This document shows positions 23,645-36,480 of a stretch of DNA of 64,000 nt, in pieces. The notes below the pieces were generated by a model. It did not search any database. It was not told the DNA's origin and was given only the letters and a program-made list of their open reading frames with translations. The position numbers and the translations under genes are program-made. Position 1 is the stretch's first letter. Each line of letters opens with the position of its first letter. This stretch comes from Sisyra terminalis. Taxonomy: Eukaryota; Arthropoda; Insecta; Neuroptera; Sisyridae. Location: NCBI GenBank assembly GCA_958496175.1, contig OY292277.1:21284282-21348281 (forward strand). Direction: 5' to 3'.

Positions 23645-26600
23645 TTTGCTTATTTTTTCGCATTCTTATCTCTTATATAATGTAGAGAATTATTTTTGAA
23701 CCACTTTGCCATAAATAAAAAATAAGATTTAAGAAACTACTACAGTTTTTGAAATCTAGTAAAAGTTTTGCTATAAAGATTTGTTCTTTATAAAAATAGT
23801 ACATTGAACAGTTGAAATAATTTCTTGCAAAGGTTTGAGTAAAGTGGAATTTTTTATCAACCGCATATTGTCATTCTTTCCATTCACCGAGTGGGAATAA
23901 AAAAATAAAATATTTGATATGAAATATTTGGTTACTTAAGCTGATAGCTTTTCCTTAAAATCGCAACCGTACACATTCACACATTCGTATGGCGAAAATT
24001 TTCGTCGACTTAAATAAATTACCCTTTACGTACGTATCTCTCTATGTGTTTGTATTTTTCTTCTTTTCCACTTGAATTTATGTTGTGTATTTTGTATATT
24101 TCTCCCATATGAATAAGAAAGGACGGGGTTGGCTAATGGGGTGAGGCAACAATCGTCTACAATTGCGACAGAATTGGAGGTCGAACATAAGCGGATAGTA
24201 TGGCAAGTTGGAGAAATATAAATTTATTAAACTATTTCCGTTCATTTCCAGAGAGTCCATCTAGAAAAAAATTAATTTCTCTAAAATCATTTCAGCTTTG
24301 TTTTATTTACCAAGTCCCCGACGAAAACAATAAGCACCCGTCCAAATAATAATTCTTTCTGCTTTTTCCATATTATTTATTCGGAAAAAATCAAAATATA
24401 AATCACAATGAAAGAAACGCGGCGATTTCCTACGACATTCAGTTGGGTGTGGTAGATGAAATACGAAATAGAGTTTAATTTTCATGGGATGGGGTGTTTT
24501 ATTTGAAATTTTGAGAATGGGGGGTGTCTGTAGACGTTCCAATTTTCAATGAGATGGAAGGCAGAACGTGTATGTTTCTTCTTCTTCTTAATCTGCGAAA
24601 ATCTATCTCGCCTCGGACTTAAATATTCCCGCCATATAACTCATTTCCGTTGTGACAAGCGATAATAATTCAAATTCCCATTAGTAAAATGAAAGCTAAT
24701 TTCTTACGAGCGAAAAAAGAGATGAAATCTTGCCTTCTACCTTCTTTATTTCAATTCACATATGTGCTTTTTTAATTTCAAATTTGCCGCGTAAATTCAT
24801 ATGCTTAAATTCAAACGAGCGTCTTAATAAAATTACAGAAATCTAAATAGATTTTTTCCTTTTGAATTTATTCTCAAGTGTTCACAGTTTTCAACTGATA
24901 TAAACTGTTCCCTGATTCTTTGAGTTTCTGTTTTCTTTCTCTGGGTATGTGTCGTTCCCATCCGCGATTTTAAGAATGAAGAGGAAACTACACACATTTT
25001 CAGATAATATTATGTCACCGCGGTAACAAACGGCCTTGTACCCCCGTAAGTGTTTGGAGTGTGTGAGCTATGTGTTAAACGGGAAAATGTAAGGATGAGC
25101 AGTACTAACTCATTCCCATCGAAAAACAACCCACCCTCCCCTATTATACTATTTTCGCGTAGTTCTGAGTGCTGAGGGCTCCGGCACTCAGATATAGCCA
25201 TAATTCATATTTTATTTTATTGCTGTTTTTCCAACTGAAATTATTATTATTACTATTATTTTTATTTATTTTTTTCTTCGCTACTTGTCGTGATAAGTTT
25301 CCTTTTAAAGTTACACTCATATATATCTATTTTCCACCCCTCACACCATAGCCCAATGCCTCACTTCATTTGTATACTACGGAAAAAAATAATAATCATC
25401 GTTTAGTTGACAGCAGATAATTTAAGACTAACTGATGTGCGAAGAGAAAAGCGACGAAAACAAGGAAAAATTATATTAATAATACACAACAAAAATCTAA
25501 TTAGAGATAAACGGAAAATCTATTTTCAAGAAAAATCTGTCAACGTTGCGTCTAATTGACAGCGCCTTCCACTTCATTTTGTGCAGGAAAAATTGTTGAT
25601 AATCTCGTTTTAAATATTTTCCAAAAAACATCTTAATTGACAGAAACATGTGGTCATTATCACATTTTAAAAACAATTTTGAAATATTATTAGGTTTGGG
25701 AATATTACGGTTTCACCAATTATCGACTTCTATCTTTCAACTTCGGGAAACTTTAGATTTATCAAATTAAGACCACAGTTTTTAAGGAAAAAAAATAGAA
25801 TTGATGAGTTATTTTGTCTAACTATATAAAGTGTTTATACAATAAAAAAAATATTGTGGTCTTATTAAAGTATCTAATATAATTTACAAAAGTAAAACTA
25901 TAAACATAAATTTGAAGAAAAGTTCAAACAAATGAACTACTGACGTATTGTTCAGATACGTATTTCGATTGCCAAGCATTTTCCTTAGTGACCATCAAGT
26001 AGTATTGGAACTGCTACGTGATGAGTCATAAATCTAATTTAACTATATTTATTTATTGTTTTTGGCGCGTAATTTAGATACATATATTGAAAGTTTATAA
26101 ATTAAAGATCATTAGTAATAAATAAAACATAAAGCACTATGAAATTTAGTACTTACGATTTCAGTATGACTTTTTGGGCCTACATTTATTTTATTCATTG
26201 ATCCAACGTTATTTATCATGGGGAAAACTGTCCATGAAAATAAATAAAAATTGTTTTCAATATTTCAGAATTTTAATCATATTCATAACTATAGTAAGTT
26301 CCACAGACTTTAAGATCAAGTAAGTATAATGACTAGTGGCTAGTGGCTATTTGTCTTTTTGATAGTTCAAAAGAATGCAGAAAATTGAACCATGGTTTAT
26401 TCCAGGAACTGCTATATTCCTACTCTTGGAATGTAGATCCGATTTTTTTTTATTCTTATTTAAATTCATTGAACCTTTGACTGTTTTTTTTATAGGAATA
26501 TAGGAGTTTTATATATATTTTTTCATTGAGAGATTGTATTATTAATGTATTTTTAATAGGATGACCTTTTTTTGGAATATCGAGCACTTTTCCAGGACCA

Positions 26601-27100
26601 ACATGGAGTTATTCGTGATCCATTAAAAGGAAACGGTACCGATTATCAACACGAATAATAGACCAATTAATCCAAGTTTATAAACTGAACTCTAGTTATT
26701 GTGGCGTCGAAGGCTTCAAAGCAGAAGTGTCTAGATTCTAGAGGAATGTGTTCTGGCAGGTTATTAAGGACCTGGAGCAACTTTCGATGTAAGATCAACA
26801 TATACCGTAAACTACTATACGTTGGAGACGATGTTGGATGAAGAAAAATAAGATCTATATTTCTAATAGAATGGCAAAGTATAGTCCGAGTAAAAACAGT
26901 TTTTATGCTATACAAGTTTTCGATCTCGACAATACCTAATAATTTTAACTGTTAGAACTCTAAAATATTGATTTTATGTCTTTAGGCTTCTTTTTTTAGG
27001 GAAAGGAAACGCCGTTTCTACTAAAAATCGTAGATTCTTGATAACTTGATAAGAATCGACGTGACGTGGCAAACTCGCTAAAAGGTTTGAGAAATATTTT
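23645..27100. other. Non-coding DNA
   Basis: No gene identified. 23940-25200 is less AT-rich, with motif-rich unique sequence of possible regulatory nature. 25200-26550 is AT-rich with A/T microsatellite-like runs at 25235-25275. 26570-26900 is less AT-rich and might be part of the adjacent retroelement, though no protein block could be read in it. Confidence 0.45.
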
Positions 27101-27106
27101 CATCTT

Positions 27107-27345
27107 ACCTCATTCAGAGAACCAACCGAACCACTTGAAGATACCAATTGAAGATTCTCTGAGCTATAGCTTATTCACCGTGGTACGTAACAAACGACAT
27201 CCTTTACAACGACCTAAAAGTAGGCCTCATAAAAGAAATATCGAGGTTGAGATGCAAAGTACACTATGAAAAATTGCTAAGTCACCCCAATCCAGTAATC
27301 TGGGTTCTAGTGAACTTCAAACTGAATAAAAGATTTTAAAAAAAG
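27107..27345 (+). mobile_element. Jockey-like non-LTR element C-terminal remnant
   Basis: Translation from about 27150 gives KIL, a stop, then AIAYSPWYVTNDILYNDLK, followed by an IKEISRLRCKVHYEKLLSHP segment. This matches the C-terminal signature of Jockey-type ORF2 proteins (LRxIxxAPWYVxN...DL...YxxRLxxHPN). It is a short 3' fragment with at least one stop and upstream frameshift. The reverse transcriptase core is not present nearby. Confidence 0.75.
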
Positions 27346-27659
27346 CTACCACTAGAACTGGCAGAAAGAGATCCAGATACTAACTCAAAAACTCATCAGA
27401 TTAGCTTATAGTATTGTATTACTGTACTAATTGCTTGTACGTAAAAAAAATTATATAAATTAATGGAAGGGTTTTGATGGAAGGGTTAAAGTGTTCTGGT
27501 TATTTAATTGATATCTTATTTAAATTATAATTTGTAAAAGCTAAAAAAAGTCAAAAATGTTGCAATCGGAATAATTTCTGAGCAAAAAGTAAATGTTTTA
27601 TTATTAATTCCTTTAGGAAAAACATAATATGGAAAAAGCATTTGACCCTTATGCTATTC

Positions 27660-28172
27660 TTAGAGAGAAAAATTTTCCATCCGGAAAATAATTTTTTCAC
27701 AAAAAAAAAGTTTTAAATTTTCGCACATTTCATTCTGGGCAAGCTTCAACTTAAATGAATCGATAACATGCTCTTTTTCCTCCCTTTTAACAATGTAAAA
27801 ACAACCAATAATCATTACGAACACCAGTGCACAAAAGAGGGCTGAAAAGTAACACACATAAATTAAAAATATAAGAAACACGGCATGACGTCCTCTAATA
27901 CAAACTTCACAAAGCCTTTTGGACTGTACATTCCCGTCTTTCCACTTCCCATCTTTGATTTCAATCTGAAGATATGATGATAGGGATTCTACAGGATGAA
28001 TATGATTAAGAAATAAAAGAGAATCTTTGAAAGGATTAGTTGGTGATTGTTTTGTGTATAGATTAATTTTCAATAGTAGCATAATTAAATTATTTACGTT
28101 AGAGATGGGAAATAATGAAAAATATTTGATGATAAAGAGGTTATTCGTCTTGCCCGTTTCTAAACTTTGCAT
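27660..28172 (-). CDS. Unrecognised 170-codon ATG open frame with a hydrophobic segment
   Basis: The frame starts at an ATG with a weak context (T at -3) and ends in TAA. It has no domain I recognise. Residues about 97-128 form a long hydrophobic stretch (HAVFLIFLIYVCYFSALFCA and onward) that could be one membrane segment, followed by a charged KREEKEHVIDSF segment. In DNA this AT-rich a frame of 170 codons is somewhat longer than expected by chance, which is the only reason to list it. There is no promoter or splice context. It may well be spurious. Confidence 0.12.
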   Translation of the reverse strand: MQSLETGKTNNLFIIKYFSLFPISNVNNLIMLLLKINLYTKQSPTNPFKDSLLFLNHIHPVESLSSYLQIEIKDGKWKDGNVQSKRLCEVCIRGRHAVFLIFLIYVCYFSALFCALVFVMIIGCFYIVKREEKEHVIDSFKLKLAQNEMCENLKLFFCEKIIFRMENFSL

Positions 28173-28174
28173 AT

Positions 28175-29895
28175 AGTTATACTCTGCACCTCTTATTTAA
28201 ATATTAATTATTGATAAAGTAATTAACATTGGCGTTGTTCTTCACCTTCATTCACTTGGTTCGCTTTTCGCCACGTTATATTTGCAACACACAAAAAGCA
28301 TCCCTCGTTCCTTTTATTATCCAACCCTGTTATCCCTTATTATCTCCCGTATTCTCTCGTATTTTCATTTCCATCGTCAATCTCGCACTATGTTTTATAA
28401 TATTCGTATTATTACGATAAGCTTCATCCATGACTTTGGATGGCTTGCATTTAAGAAAACGAATGGGATGAATGACGGACGGGTGTGTTTGATGCCAAGG
28501 GATACTACGATAGATGGATGGATGGCTTAAGACGCGACTGAGAAAGTTCACTCGTTCATTTGCTAATAATAAGCTAAACGTGGCGGATTAAAATATTATG
28601 TCAACATGTCAATCATGGTCGGGGATTTGCCCTCGCTACAAAAAGGGTTAAAAATTATTGGGGATTCCAGTCAGGGATTTTTCTAATAGAGACGCTTTAC
28701 GAAATTTTCAAATAAATTAAAATTCGTTTTTCATCCGCCACGTAATTTACGATAAAAGCGCTTCGAATCTTAAGAAGAGAAATCCATACATAAATTTTGT
28801 CGCGCTAATCTTTTTCTCACTGCTTTTTTACTTCATTTTTACTAAACTACTCTTTATTACTTTTCACATTATACAGATAGAGAAAAGTTTTATCTATATA
28901 CATACCTTGGTATATACACCAAAGAGAAAAAGCTTACAATATTATTAAAAATGAATTATTGATCATTGAAGCACTTGCATTTATCGAATAATTGTTATAA
29001 CTGATTAATTAATTATAGAAAATCATTTTTTAACACTTTTATAATAAACTTTAATGCTCGATGGTATAGCCTTAGGATGTTAATGAAAAATGGAAAACTG
29101 AGCTTTTAAGCGTTACTGTACCATAAGGCGAATGTATAATGTACAATGTACATGATATACGATAATAGGTTATACAAGACGATAGATAGTTAGTCGTGTC
29201 CTCCTCCTTTTTTAAGATATAGGCGAAACTCATTCAAAGTGCAACAAAGAAAAATGCATAAGATACGAAATGAACATAACGAATATTACGAAAATGAAAT
29301 GTGTAATTTTATAAATGCGATTTTAGTACATTTTCCAAATGCAATTTGTGAGCGAACAAAACGAGAAAATATACGAAGTTATTTTTTCGATTTAAAGAAA
29401 TGGAAAAAAAATCTCCTTTTAAAATTTACCGTTAGTTTAAAAATTATTTTTAGCCATAATATTTTCCTTTTGATTATCTAAATATTAGGTATGATAATAA
29501 GCATGAATAATTTGAGAGTTGTATAAAAGGGGCCAGGGGTTTTGCTTATATGAAATGCTTGTATAGAAATGCGAAGTGTTTGAGGGTGTGGGGGTGAAGT
29601 GTAGCTTGTAGGAGGCTGTAAGCTTTTAATGGTCATGAGATGCTTTTCTGTATAAGACAAATGACTCTGTATCTCTTAAGTTGTATGGAAACGAGAGATG
29701 TTTAAAGTCTTGAGGCTTGAACTTTAATTTCGTGAGAGATAATCGAGCCGAGTCGACAAACGGCAAAAGGCAAACGATAAACGAATGGCAAACGCTAAAA
29801 ATTACTGCAATATGCAAAATATATTGTTTTAATTTAAATTTTGCAGGAATTATTTTTGGAGGTTTTTGAAAAAGAAAAAAAATTGATTATTGACG
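28175..29895. other. Non-coding DNA
   Basis: 28220-28720 is less AT-rich; the rest is AT-rich with long A/T runs. No recognised gene or repeat. Confidence 0.5.
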
Positions 29896-29899
29896 ATGG

Positions 29900-30780
29900 A
29901 ATAGGAACCGTGGAGGAATTCTAGCGGTGAGTGATGCGAGATGATGAGATGTCGAAGTGCGAGGCTGGGCGTCGCCCATTTGCCCATATACGCGGCGCTA
30001 GTTTTCCCAACGTATAACACACAGAGCGTCGGCGTAGTCGGCCGTGAGAAAAATCGAACGTCTATAAAGTGTGCGCAAAGAAGTGCCTCCCCCACCCTCA
30101 TCCCTATTTCGATGGGCCACCACCGCCACCACCACCGCGACGACTTTCATCCCGACACGATCACGGGACGTCATTCCGCCGTTTCCATCGTTTGCTCCTT
30201 CCCAAATCATTCATCCCCAGCGAATCCACCGAAAAACGTTCCACAAAACGATCTCAATACCTACGCTCTCTTATCAAGTCCCATACCTATCCCGTTTTTC
30301 CCAAACAATACCATTTTTCTCCAATACGTACAATTCGTTCCCTCCCAATCCATCTCTTCATCCCGTTATCCTAAAATTCGATTCGGTCAAGGAAGAAATG
30401 CCTGTAGAAGGGGTTTCCATTTTTATATACACATATATCCTCCCAATCCAGGGTTATAAGGTCACCTATCCCAAGTGGATATTTTTTTTATATTATATAT
30501 TACGAAAGCAAGGACAACACCAAATCCCCACAAGATGAAACGAGAACAAAGATAAAGTAGAGAAATTTTATATTACACATCATTCACCGATCGAGAGAAA
30601 AGCGAAATGCCAAGAGAGAGCGAGGCGCGACGAGGTGAGCACGAGCTGGAGCTATCTCACTCCTCTCTCTATACTTGTACATAAAACGTCACCGATCGGG
30701 CACGGGAAAAACGACGAGAAAATCGAGGAAAACGGGAAAACGAGGAACGCCAACGCCAACGACGACGCAAAAGCAAAATC
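29900..30780 (+). promoter_or_regulatory. GC-rich block, candidate promoter/first exon region
   Basis: This stretch is clearly richer in G+C and CpG than the rest of the window. It contains donor-like strings GCG|GTGAGT at 29927 and GAG|GTGAGC at 30635, a TATAAA at 30063-30068, and a CACCGCCACCACCACCGCG simple-sequence patch near 30120. Several frames on both strands stay open at once (29941-30538), which reflects low stop density rather than coding. The most economical reading is promoter plus 5' untranslated DNA of a gene whose coding exons lie elsewhere. Orientation is inferred from the donors and TATA and is not secure. Confidence 0.35.
30063..30068 (+). promoter_or_regulatory. Candidate TATA box
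   Basis: TATAAA within CGTCTATAAAGTGTGCG in the GC-rich block. Its location in a CpG-rich context makes it more plausible than the many chance TATA strings elsewhere. Confidence 0.25.
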
Positions 30781-30784
30781 GTTC

Positions 30785-32395
30785 AATGTTCGACGCTCGA
30801 TTGGTTATTTGCTTCCTTTCTATATATATACCGGCTATATGTACCAGAGATTCGATTGAATATTCTATGTATTTTATCAATGTATTGGGAAATAGTCGAC
30901 GCTGATTGGTTCGTTGTGCGTCGATTGAACCATTTGTGGGTGGACGACGGGGGTGGTTTTCTATTTATTGCATGCACTTACATCTAAAAACAACAAATAC
31001 GTTATATATTGCCTCCAATCAAATCAAAAAACCATCATCCAAACTCAAAAATTAATTTCTTCTGAAACGTCTAAATAAATCCCTTTAAACTTTCCTACGT
31101 TTAAACTTACCGTTAATCCGACTAGTTAATCTGATTTTTAACCCTCCCCCCCAAATGAAATTTATTAGTTTCTTATTATCCCCTTTGTCCAATTGCTACT
31201 GCAGTCGACGAGTATTGATTCCTTATTACGTGTACAAAACAAAAGAAAATATATAATAATATTGTTCGTATATGTGTAAATGTATATAGAAAACACATAG
31301 CTGATGGTGGTGCATGACGATTTGTTTTTCAAGATGGCGGTGCTGATAAGGGCCGTAAGTGTATTTCGAGCTGTACGAGTACTAAATAAAAAGGAGCAAA
31401 TAAAAGAAAAAAAAAAGAAAAGAAAGGAAAACTGCATTTGGATTTTCGAGTCACATATATACACAGTACCCATATATACGTAGCCGTCGTTGTCGACGCT
31501 GTGACGTCACAGCCGTGTCCGTCTCTCGTTGATCTTATCACTTGCACCCATACACGAATAATACAGAAAAGCTTGAAATGCATGCAAAGCCGTTTTTATT
31601 ATTATTTTTCACTGTTAACCAGCCTTTTTTCGTTTCACAAACATCCATCGAAAATTGAACCACGTAGGATGATAATAATAGACGAGGAAAATTCTAGGTA
31701 CATCAACATACAAATTACAAACCTTGCAACGAATTTTTTTTTTTTTGATCTTATTAGCTTTGACTAGCAACTGAGATTCATTTGTATTTTGTGTAAATGG
31801 TTGTTATGGAAATTGTACACTAGGTATCGATTAGTTTCTATGTCTGACTTGCAATTATTTGGACAACGAATTTTTGATTTGTTTAAGGTGCATTTTGTAG
31901 GGTTTTAGTTATTAAAGAAAACATAAATTTCTTCTTGGCTAGTTTGATTCGTATAGTAGGTTAAATTCACCAGTTGCTGGATTACGATAAACTTGGCATT
32001 GGCCTTAAATGTGTGTTGTGCCCCGGAAAACTTTCTCTGTATATGAATGTGTGTGTGGTTCTACAATCTAAGTATAGTGTTATAAAACAATATTATGTAG
32101 ACGGAAGGATATATTTTACATGAGAGCACGCACGGGCTGTTTCGACAAATTATAAAATGTAAACATGCATTCTGTTGGGAGTATTGATAGAAGAAGATTT
32201 ATTCGGTGAAAATTTGGAAAAATTTCATGTCTTGCTGGATTGTGATTGGTGGATTGGTGGCTAGAGTGATTGAAATTGGTTCGATTTGATTGGTTTTGGG
32301 TGGGACAAGAGAGAATCGAGCACGCTTTATGTGATATCGAAACTGAAGAACCAATCACTGGTTTCCAATAATGAGTGCTATGTAGAGTCGTAAAG
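30785..32395. other. Non-coding DNA between GC-rich blocks
   Basis: Mixed composition. TGACGTCAC (31501-31509) is a CRE-like octamer. No gene recognised; open frames at 31165-31767 overlap in opposite frames and lack domains. Confidence 0.45.
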
Positions 32396-32399
32396 CGAG

Positions 32400-33060
32400 A
32401 CGTTTGTCGATGACGAGTGCAGGTGCAACGGTACGGTGGGGTACGGATCGGAAAGAGTATATACATCGATTCGATCCGGGTATATAAGAAAGCTGAGAGA
32501 AACGTCGAAAGAGCGCTAGGTTGTGTGGGGGGTTCGAACTGAACTGATATTATATATAGGTATATTATGTACCGATACTCGGCGTCCTATGTATAAAACG
32601 GTGGAGGTATTGGTCCACGAACGGTGGGACAAACACCGGCGGTCGTTGAAACTGGAGCAAATGGGTTGTGTTCGATTCGATAGTGCGCAGTGCGAAGTGA
32701 TCGACCAATCGCGGATCGTGCTAACAGAGTTCGACTCACGGGGACAAGCGGGGTTCGGTGGTACCGTGATTGGAGTTCGATCACTGATAGGCTCCGCGAA
32801 GCCTCCTGCCAATGAAGTATATTATATACATAAGCCAAAGACGAGAACGGCAATGATCCGTGCACCCTGGGCTCAATACCTACCCGCCGAACATCTCCTC
32901 ATCACGACGGCGACGTGGCCTCCGACATTCCGATCGAAAAACACGAAAACATCAAACCTAAACGTGAACACGTGAACAGGAATACGTGAAAACGACGTGG
33001 AGGCGCATAAACCCCACGTTATCCTTGTCCCACTCGCCCCTTCATACTCGCAGCACATAA
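32400..33060 (+). promoter_or_regulatory. Second GC-rich block with TATATAAG, candidate promoter
   Basis: G+C and CpG are high again. TATATAAG at 32481-32488 is followed about 30 bp later by GCGCTAGGTTG, suitable for a start near 32515. An open frame covers 32523-32975, but its nominal start is GTG. The first ATG at 32589 leaves about 129 codons with no recognisable domain, and other frames are open too. It is listed as promoter/5' leader-like DNA, not as a gene. Confidence 0.35.
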
Positions 33061-33064
33061 AGAC

Positions 33065-35410
33065 AGATCGATTTGATATGGGTATTGTTAAATTTCGTTA
33101 ATTTCCGTAAATAATGTTACGTTCCAAGTTAATAATAATCTCATTCGCAGAGTAATTAATTTGAACGAAAATGTGAAGGTTAATTGCATTATTAAATTAT
33201 CGAGACCGAATTTTATTAATTTCCACTCTCATTGTTGCACTTACGGATCAACTCAAATACCTAATTCACCAACCCATTAAACGTTCAACGAGAACATTTC
33301 CACTTAATTTTTTTACTAACAAAAAAAAATTACCATATTTGTAACAACCAAATATTCTCTAAAATTAAGGTAGGTTGTTCGTATGCTAAATCTTTCAGAT
33401 GGGGTAAAACTTATGAAGTTAATAGTTTCAAGGAAATACATAAGTATGCACACTAATTTTTGAAATATTTTGAAAATAAAAACGGTAATTTTCAGCAACT
33501 TAAATTAGGCAAGTTCAGATATCAGAACAAATTTTGGAATATCTCCCAAAATATCGTCTGTAGATACCTGAATTTTCACGAAACCAAAAAAAATAAGTTT
33601 TTTCAAATTAGCATAATATATTAATATCGAAATTAGTTTCTAAACTATTTTTTCTACAAGTTCCTTTAGCCTGGCACAATTTGAAAAGATCTCATTCTCT
33701 TCTTTTTTAAATTCAATTCCCATATTGTACTAAAAAAAAAAATAAAGAATGACACCTTGCCATTCTCCAGGCTATAGAAAGTAGTTCCACTTCTTGATAC
33801 TATCTCAAGTTAAGTTGGAATAAGTTAGTGACACTTCTTTCGCTTAACTAAATCACATAGTCTTAGTATGTGTGGGCGATTTTGAAAGTGTGGTTTGTCA
33901 AGGGTGCATACTAAAAAGAAGCCAATGTCCAGATTTTTATGACCTATTTTTTGACATTTCCAGACGACCAATTCCCTGGGGCTTTAATGCTTGAAAACTC
34001 AAAAGAGTTAACTGATGTGTCAAGTGGTCTTAGTTACTCTGGTGCGGTTACTACAGCAACTAAACCATAGTCATATGTTTCAGATGGTGTAACTATACTA
34101 CTAGCGCTTTTTCAATGTTGTAACAGCATGAAGTTGTCTTCGGAGACCTGGACTTAAAGGAGTTTTCGGACGGTCTATACAAGTCTATCAAAAGAATTCC
34201 CCAAAAGGAATTTTTCATGAAAATTTTTGACCAATCAACTTTTTTCAAAAAAACTTAGTAATGTCAATAAAAAATTAATGAAATTAATATCTTGAGCTTT
34301 ATTCTGCAATTCTGCAATTAGCATTTTCAGGGGTTACAGACAGCAACTGTCTTCAGTTAGAATGTAGGATCACTTAAGTAAAGTTATCATTAACTAGCAT
34401 ATTAGTCAATAAAATCCATATTTATGATAGCAATTAGGGCTATTTGGCTCTACTAGAACATAGACTCCTACTTTGTAATGATACTGCTGCAAACAGTAGC
34501 ATCCTAATCAAAAATGGTAAAGATGTATCCGGTGGATTATGAACCAATGTATTCTGTAAAATGATGAACAAGTTTTCTCGATACCAAAGCAATGAACTAA
34601 GTAGAATAATCTGCTACACTCTTTATCTTCTTCTGTATATTGACTAGTTTGACTTCTTCAATCCTCAGATCGCACATCCCTAGGTCTTTTAGCCAAAACC
34701 TTAGATTCCAACAAAATAAGTGAACCAGTTTCACTGTTTATCTGAAAAAAATTGCATATCAGAGAGTGTAGTAGAAGTCACAGTGAAAGATTATGAGGAC
34801 TATCACTAAATTGGTTTCAGGCCTACTTAAATCTAGTCTATCATCAATTAGATTTTGAAGAAATTGCTCATTATCCTTTTGCTGTGTTTTTACTCCCTCA
34901 TGTCGGCTACACCAAATAATGGTATTCTTTTCTAGTTGTCGTTATGATTTTTTTCTATTCAATAAAACTCTAATATTAAGAAGAAAAAGAGATTCAAAAT
35001 TGCAGCGTTGATCTTATGAGATTACGAATCCTAAGTAGAATAACTAAATGGTTGAACGCCTTCACAGCTTTAATCACATAAATACATGTTTTCATCTGGG
35101 ACTGAATCTAGGAAGTAAGTACACTTTGGAATTGAATAATTAAAAAACAAATAAATCTCATAATCTCATGCAGAAAATGCTGTAATTCAATAGCTATGAG
35201 GTATGTGGCACCACCTTATTGATACTTTACAGTCTGGATACTCAATTTTTCAATTTCGGCCTAAAATTGGATTTTGTCGTGGTAGTGAAGCTCACTATCT
35301 TCTTGATGGTTGAAGGTCTCTTTCTTGAAAAATATTGTTCAGATGAAACCTCTACTTGAAATTTTGCATGAAATGTAGCATGCTTTAATGGATTGGCTTT
35401 TCAAAAATCA
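33065..35410. other. AT-rich non-coding DNA, possibly old repeat
   Basis: No gene. Around 33890-33970 one frame reads VVCQGCIL, faintly like the GVRQGCILSP motif of LINE reverse transcriptase, but the neighbours do not continue the family pattern. The rest has no recognised motif. Confidence 0.4.
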
Positions 35411-35415
35411 CTCGA

Positions 35416-35590
35416 AGCCTACCGGTGGCCGAGTAGTCATGGCAGTTACTCCAAAACTGGTAGGTGCTAGGTTCGATTTTCGTATCGAGCAAATTTTCAA
35501 TATTTTACTAGACTTATGGTTTTATTAATCCCAAAGCTGCTAAAACCTTGGCAGTTACAAAGTAACGATAAATAATAACAAGAAAAAAAT
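35416..35590 (+). mobile_element. tRNA-derived SINE, copy 2
   Basis: The A box-like TGGCCGAGTAG at 35426-35436 and the better-preserved B box-like GGTTCGATTT at 35470-35479 lie at the same spacing as in copy 1. The first 90 bp (35416-35505) match 10899-10988 closely. The body ends near an AATAATAACAAGAAAAAAA tail at about 35572-35590, fitting a retroposed 3' end. Confidence 0.78.
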
Positions 35591-35594
35591 TATT

Positions 35595-36480
35595 GCTTGT
35601 CGATTTTATGGACGCAAAATGAGGCAATCGAGATATAAGTGAGTTACATCAAATAGTAAAGTATAAGTACAAATCCTCTATTACTTTAATGATTTTCTTC
35701 AACTATCAAATCATATGACTCTTTCATTTAGCGCTCTATTTAAAAAAAAATTAGACTGCATTTTCTCATAAGTTAGAGTGTCGTTCAAATTTTGATTATT
35801 TTTGAATATTTTTGGTATTTAAAAAATTCCAATAAATTAATAGTTCATCGATCTTTAAAAAGTGACATGATGAATTCTGCATGAATTTAATTAGATCCTA
35901 GAATTTCATTTTTCGTCGAATCAAATGATAAAGAGATAACGAAAAAAAATTAACATACAAAAACCCACATGTGTTCAAAGCGATACAAAGAAGCCGAAGC
36001 TGTTTCATCGCTCGTTATAATTTAAGTTTTAATACGCGCAAAAAAATAATATTTATAAATATATAAAAGCATAAACACATTTACAATACCAATAATTTAA
36101 AATGATAAATATTCATTGTGAAAAAGATAACTTTTCTTGACACATATCTTAATTTGTACATTATTATAAACACATACTGAGCGACACACTATTGAAATGA
36201 AACAGAAGTGAGACGCAAAAATGCGAGACAGAGATCGAAAAAAATTATTTATATAAGAATTTCATATAAAAAAATAAAAAGGTTAGCTTCTACTCGATGT
36301 CGTAAAAATGCAAAATTCAAAATGGAGTTGTGTGGCGACAAGTCGTTGTTTTTTTCTTTGAAATCCAAAAGAAGAGAATTGATGCCCCATATAATAATAA
36401 TTGACTGCTTTTTAAACACGTGCTGCGGTTTTGGCGATGTGCATTTTGTCTTAAGAATAGCTTCTTCGGACGCCAACCCT
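35595..36480. other. AT-rich non-coding DNA
   Basis: No gene or repeat recognised. The frames at 36208-36483 have no domain. Confidence 0.5.

Noticed and set aside
29941..30538. Three overlapping plus-strand open frames of 101-172 codons and minus-strand frames
   Set aside because: Several frames are open at once because G+C is high and stops are rare. No domain is recognisable, and proline/serine-rich readings change with the frame.
32523..32975. 150-codon open frame after a TATA-like box
   Set aside because: Its nominal start is GTG, the first ATG leaves about 129 codons, the opposite strand is also open, and no domain is recognised.
33890..34200. VVCQGCIL reading resembling a LINE reverse transcriptase motif
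   Set aside because: Neighbouring sequence in any frame does not continue the expected pattern, so the eight-residue match is not enough.
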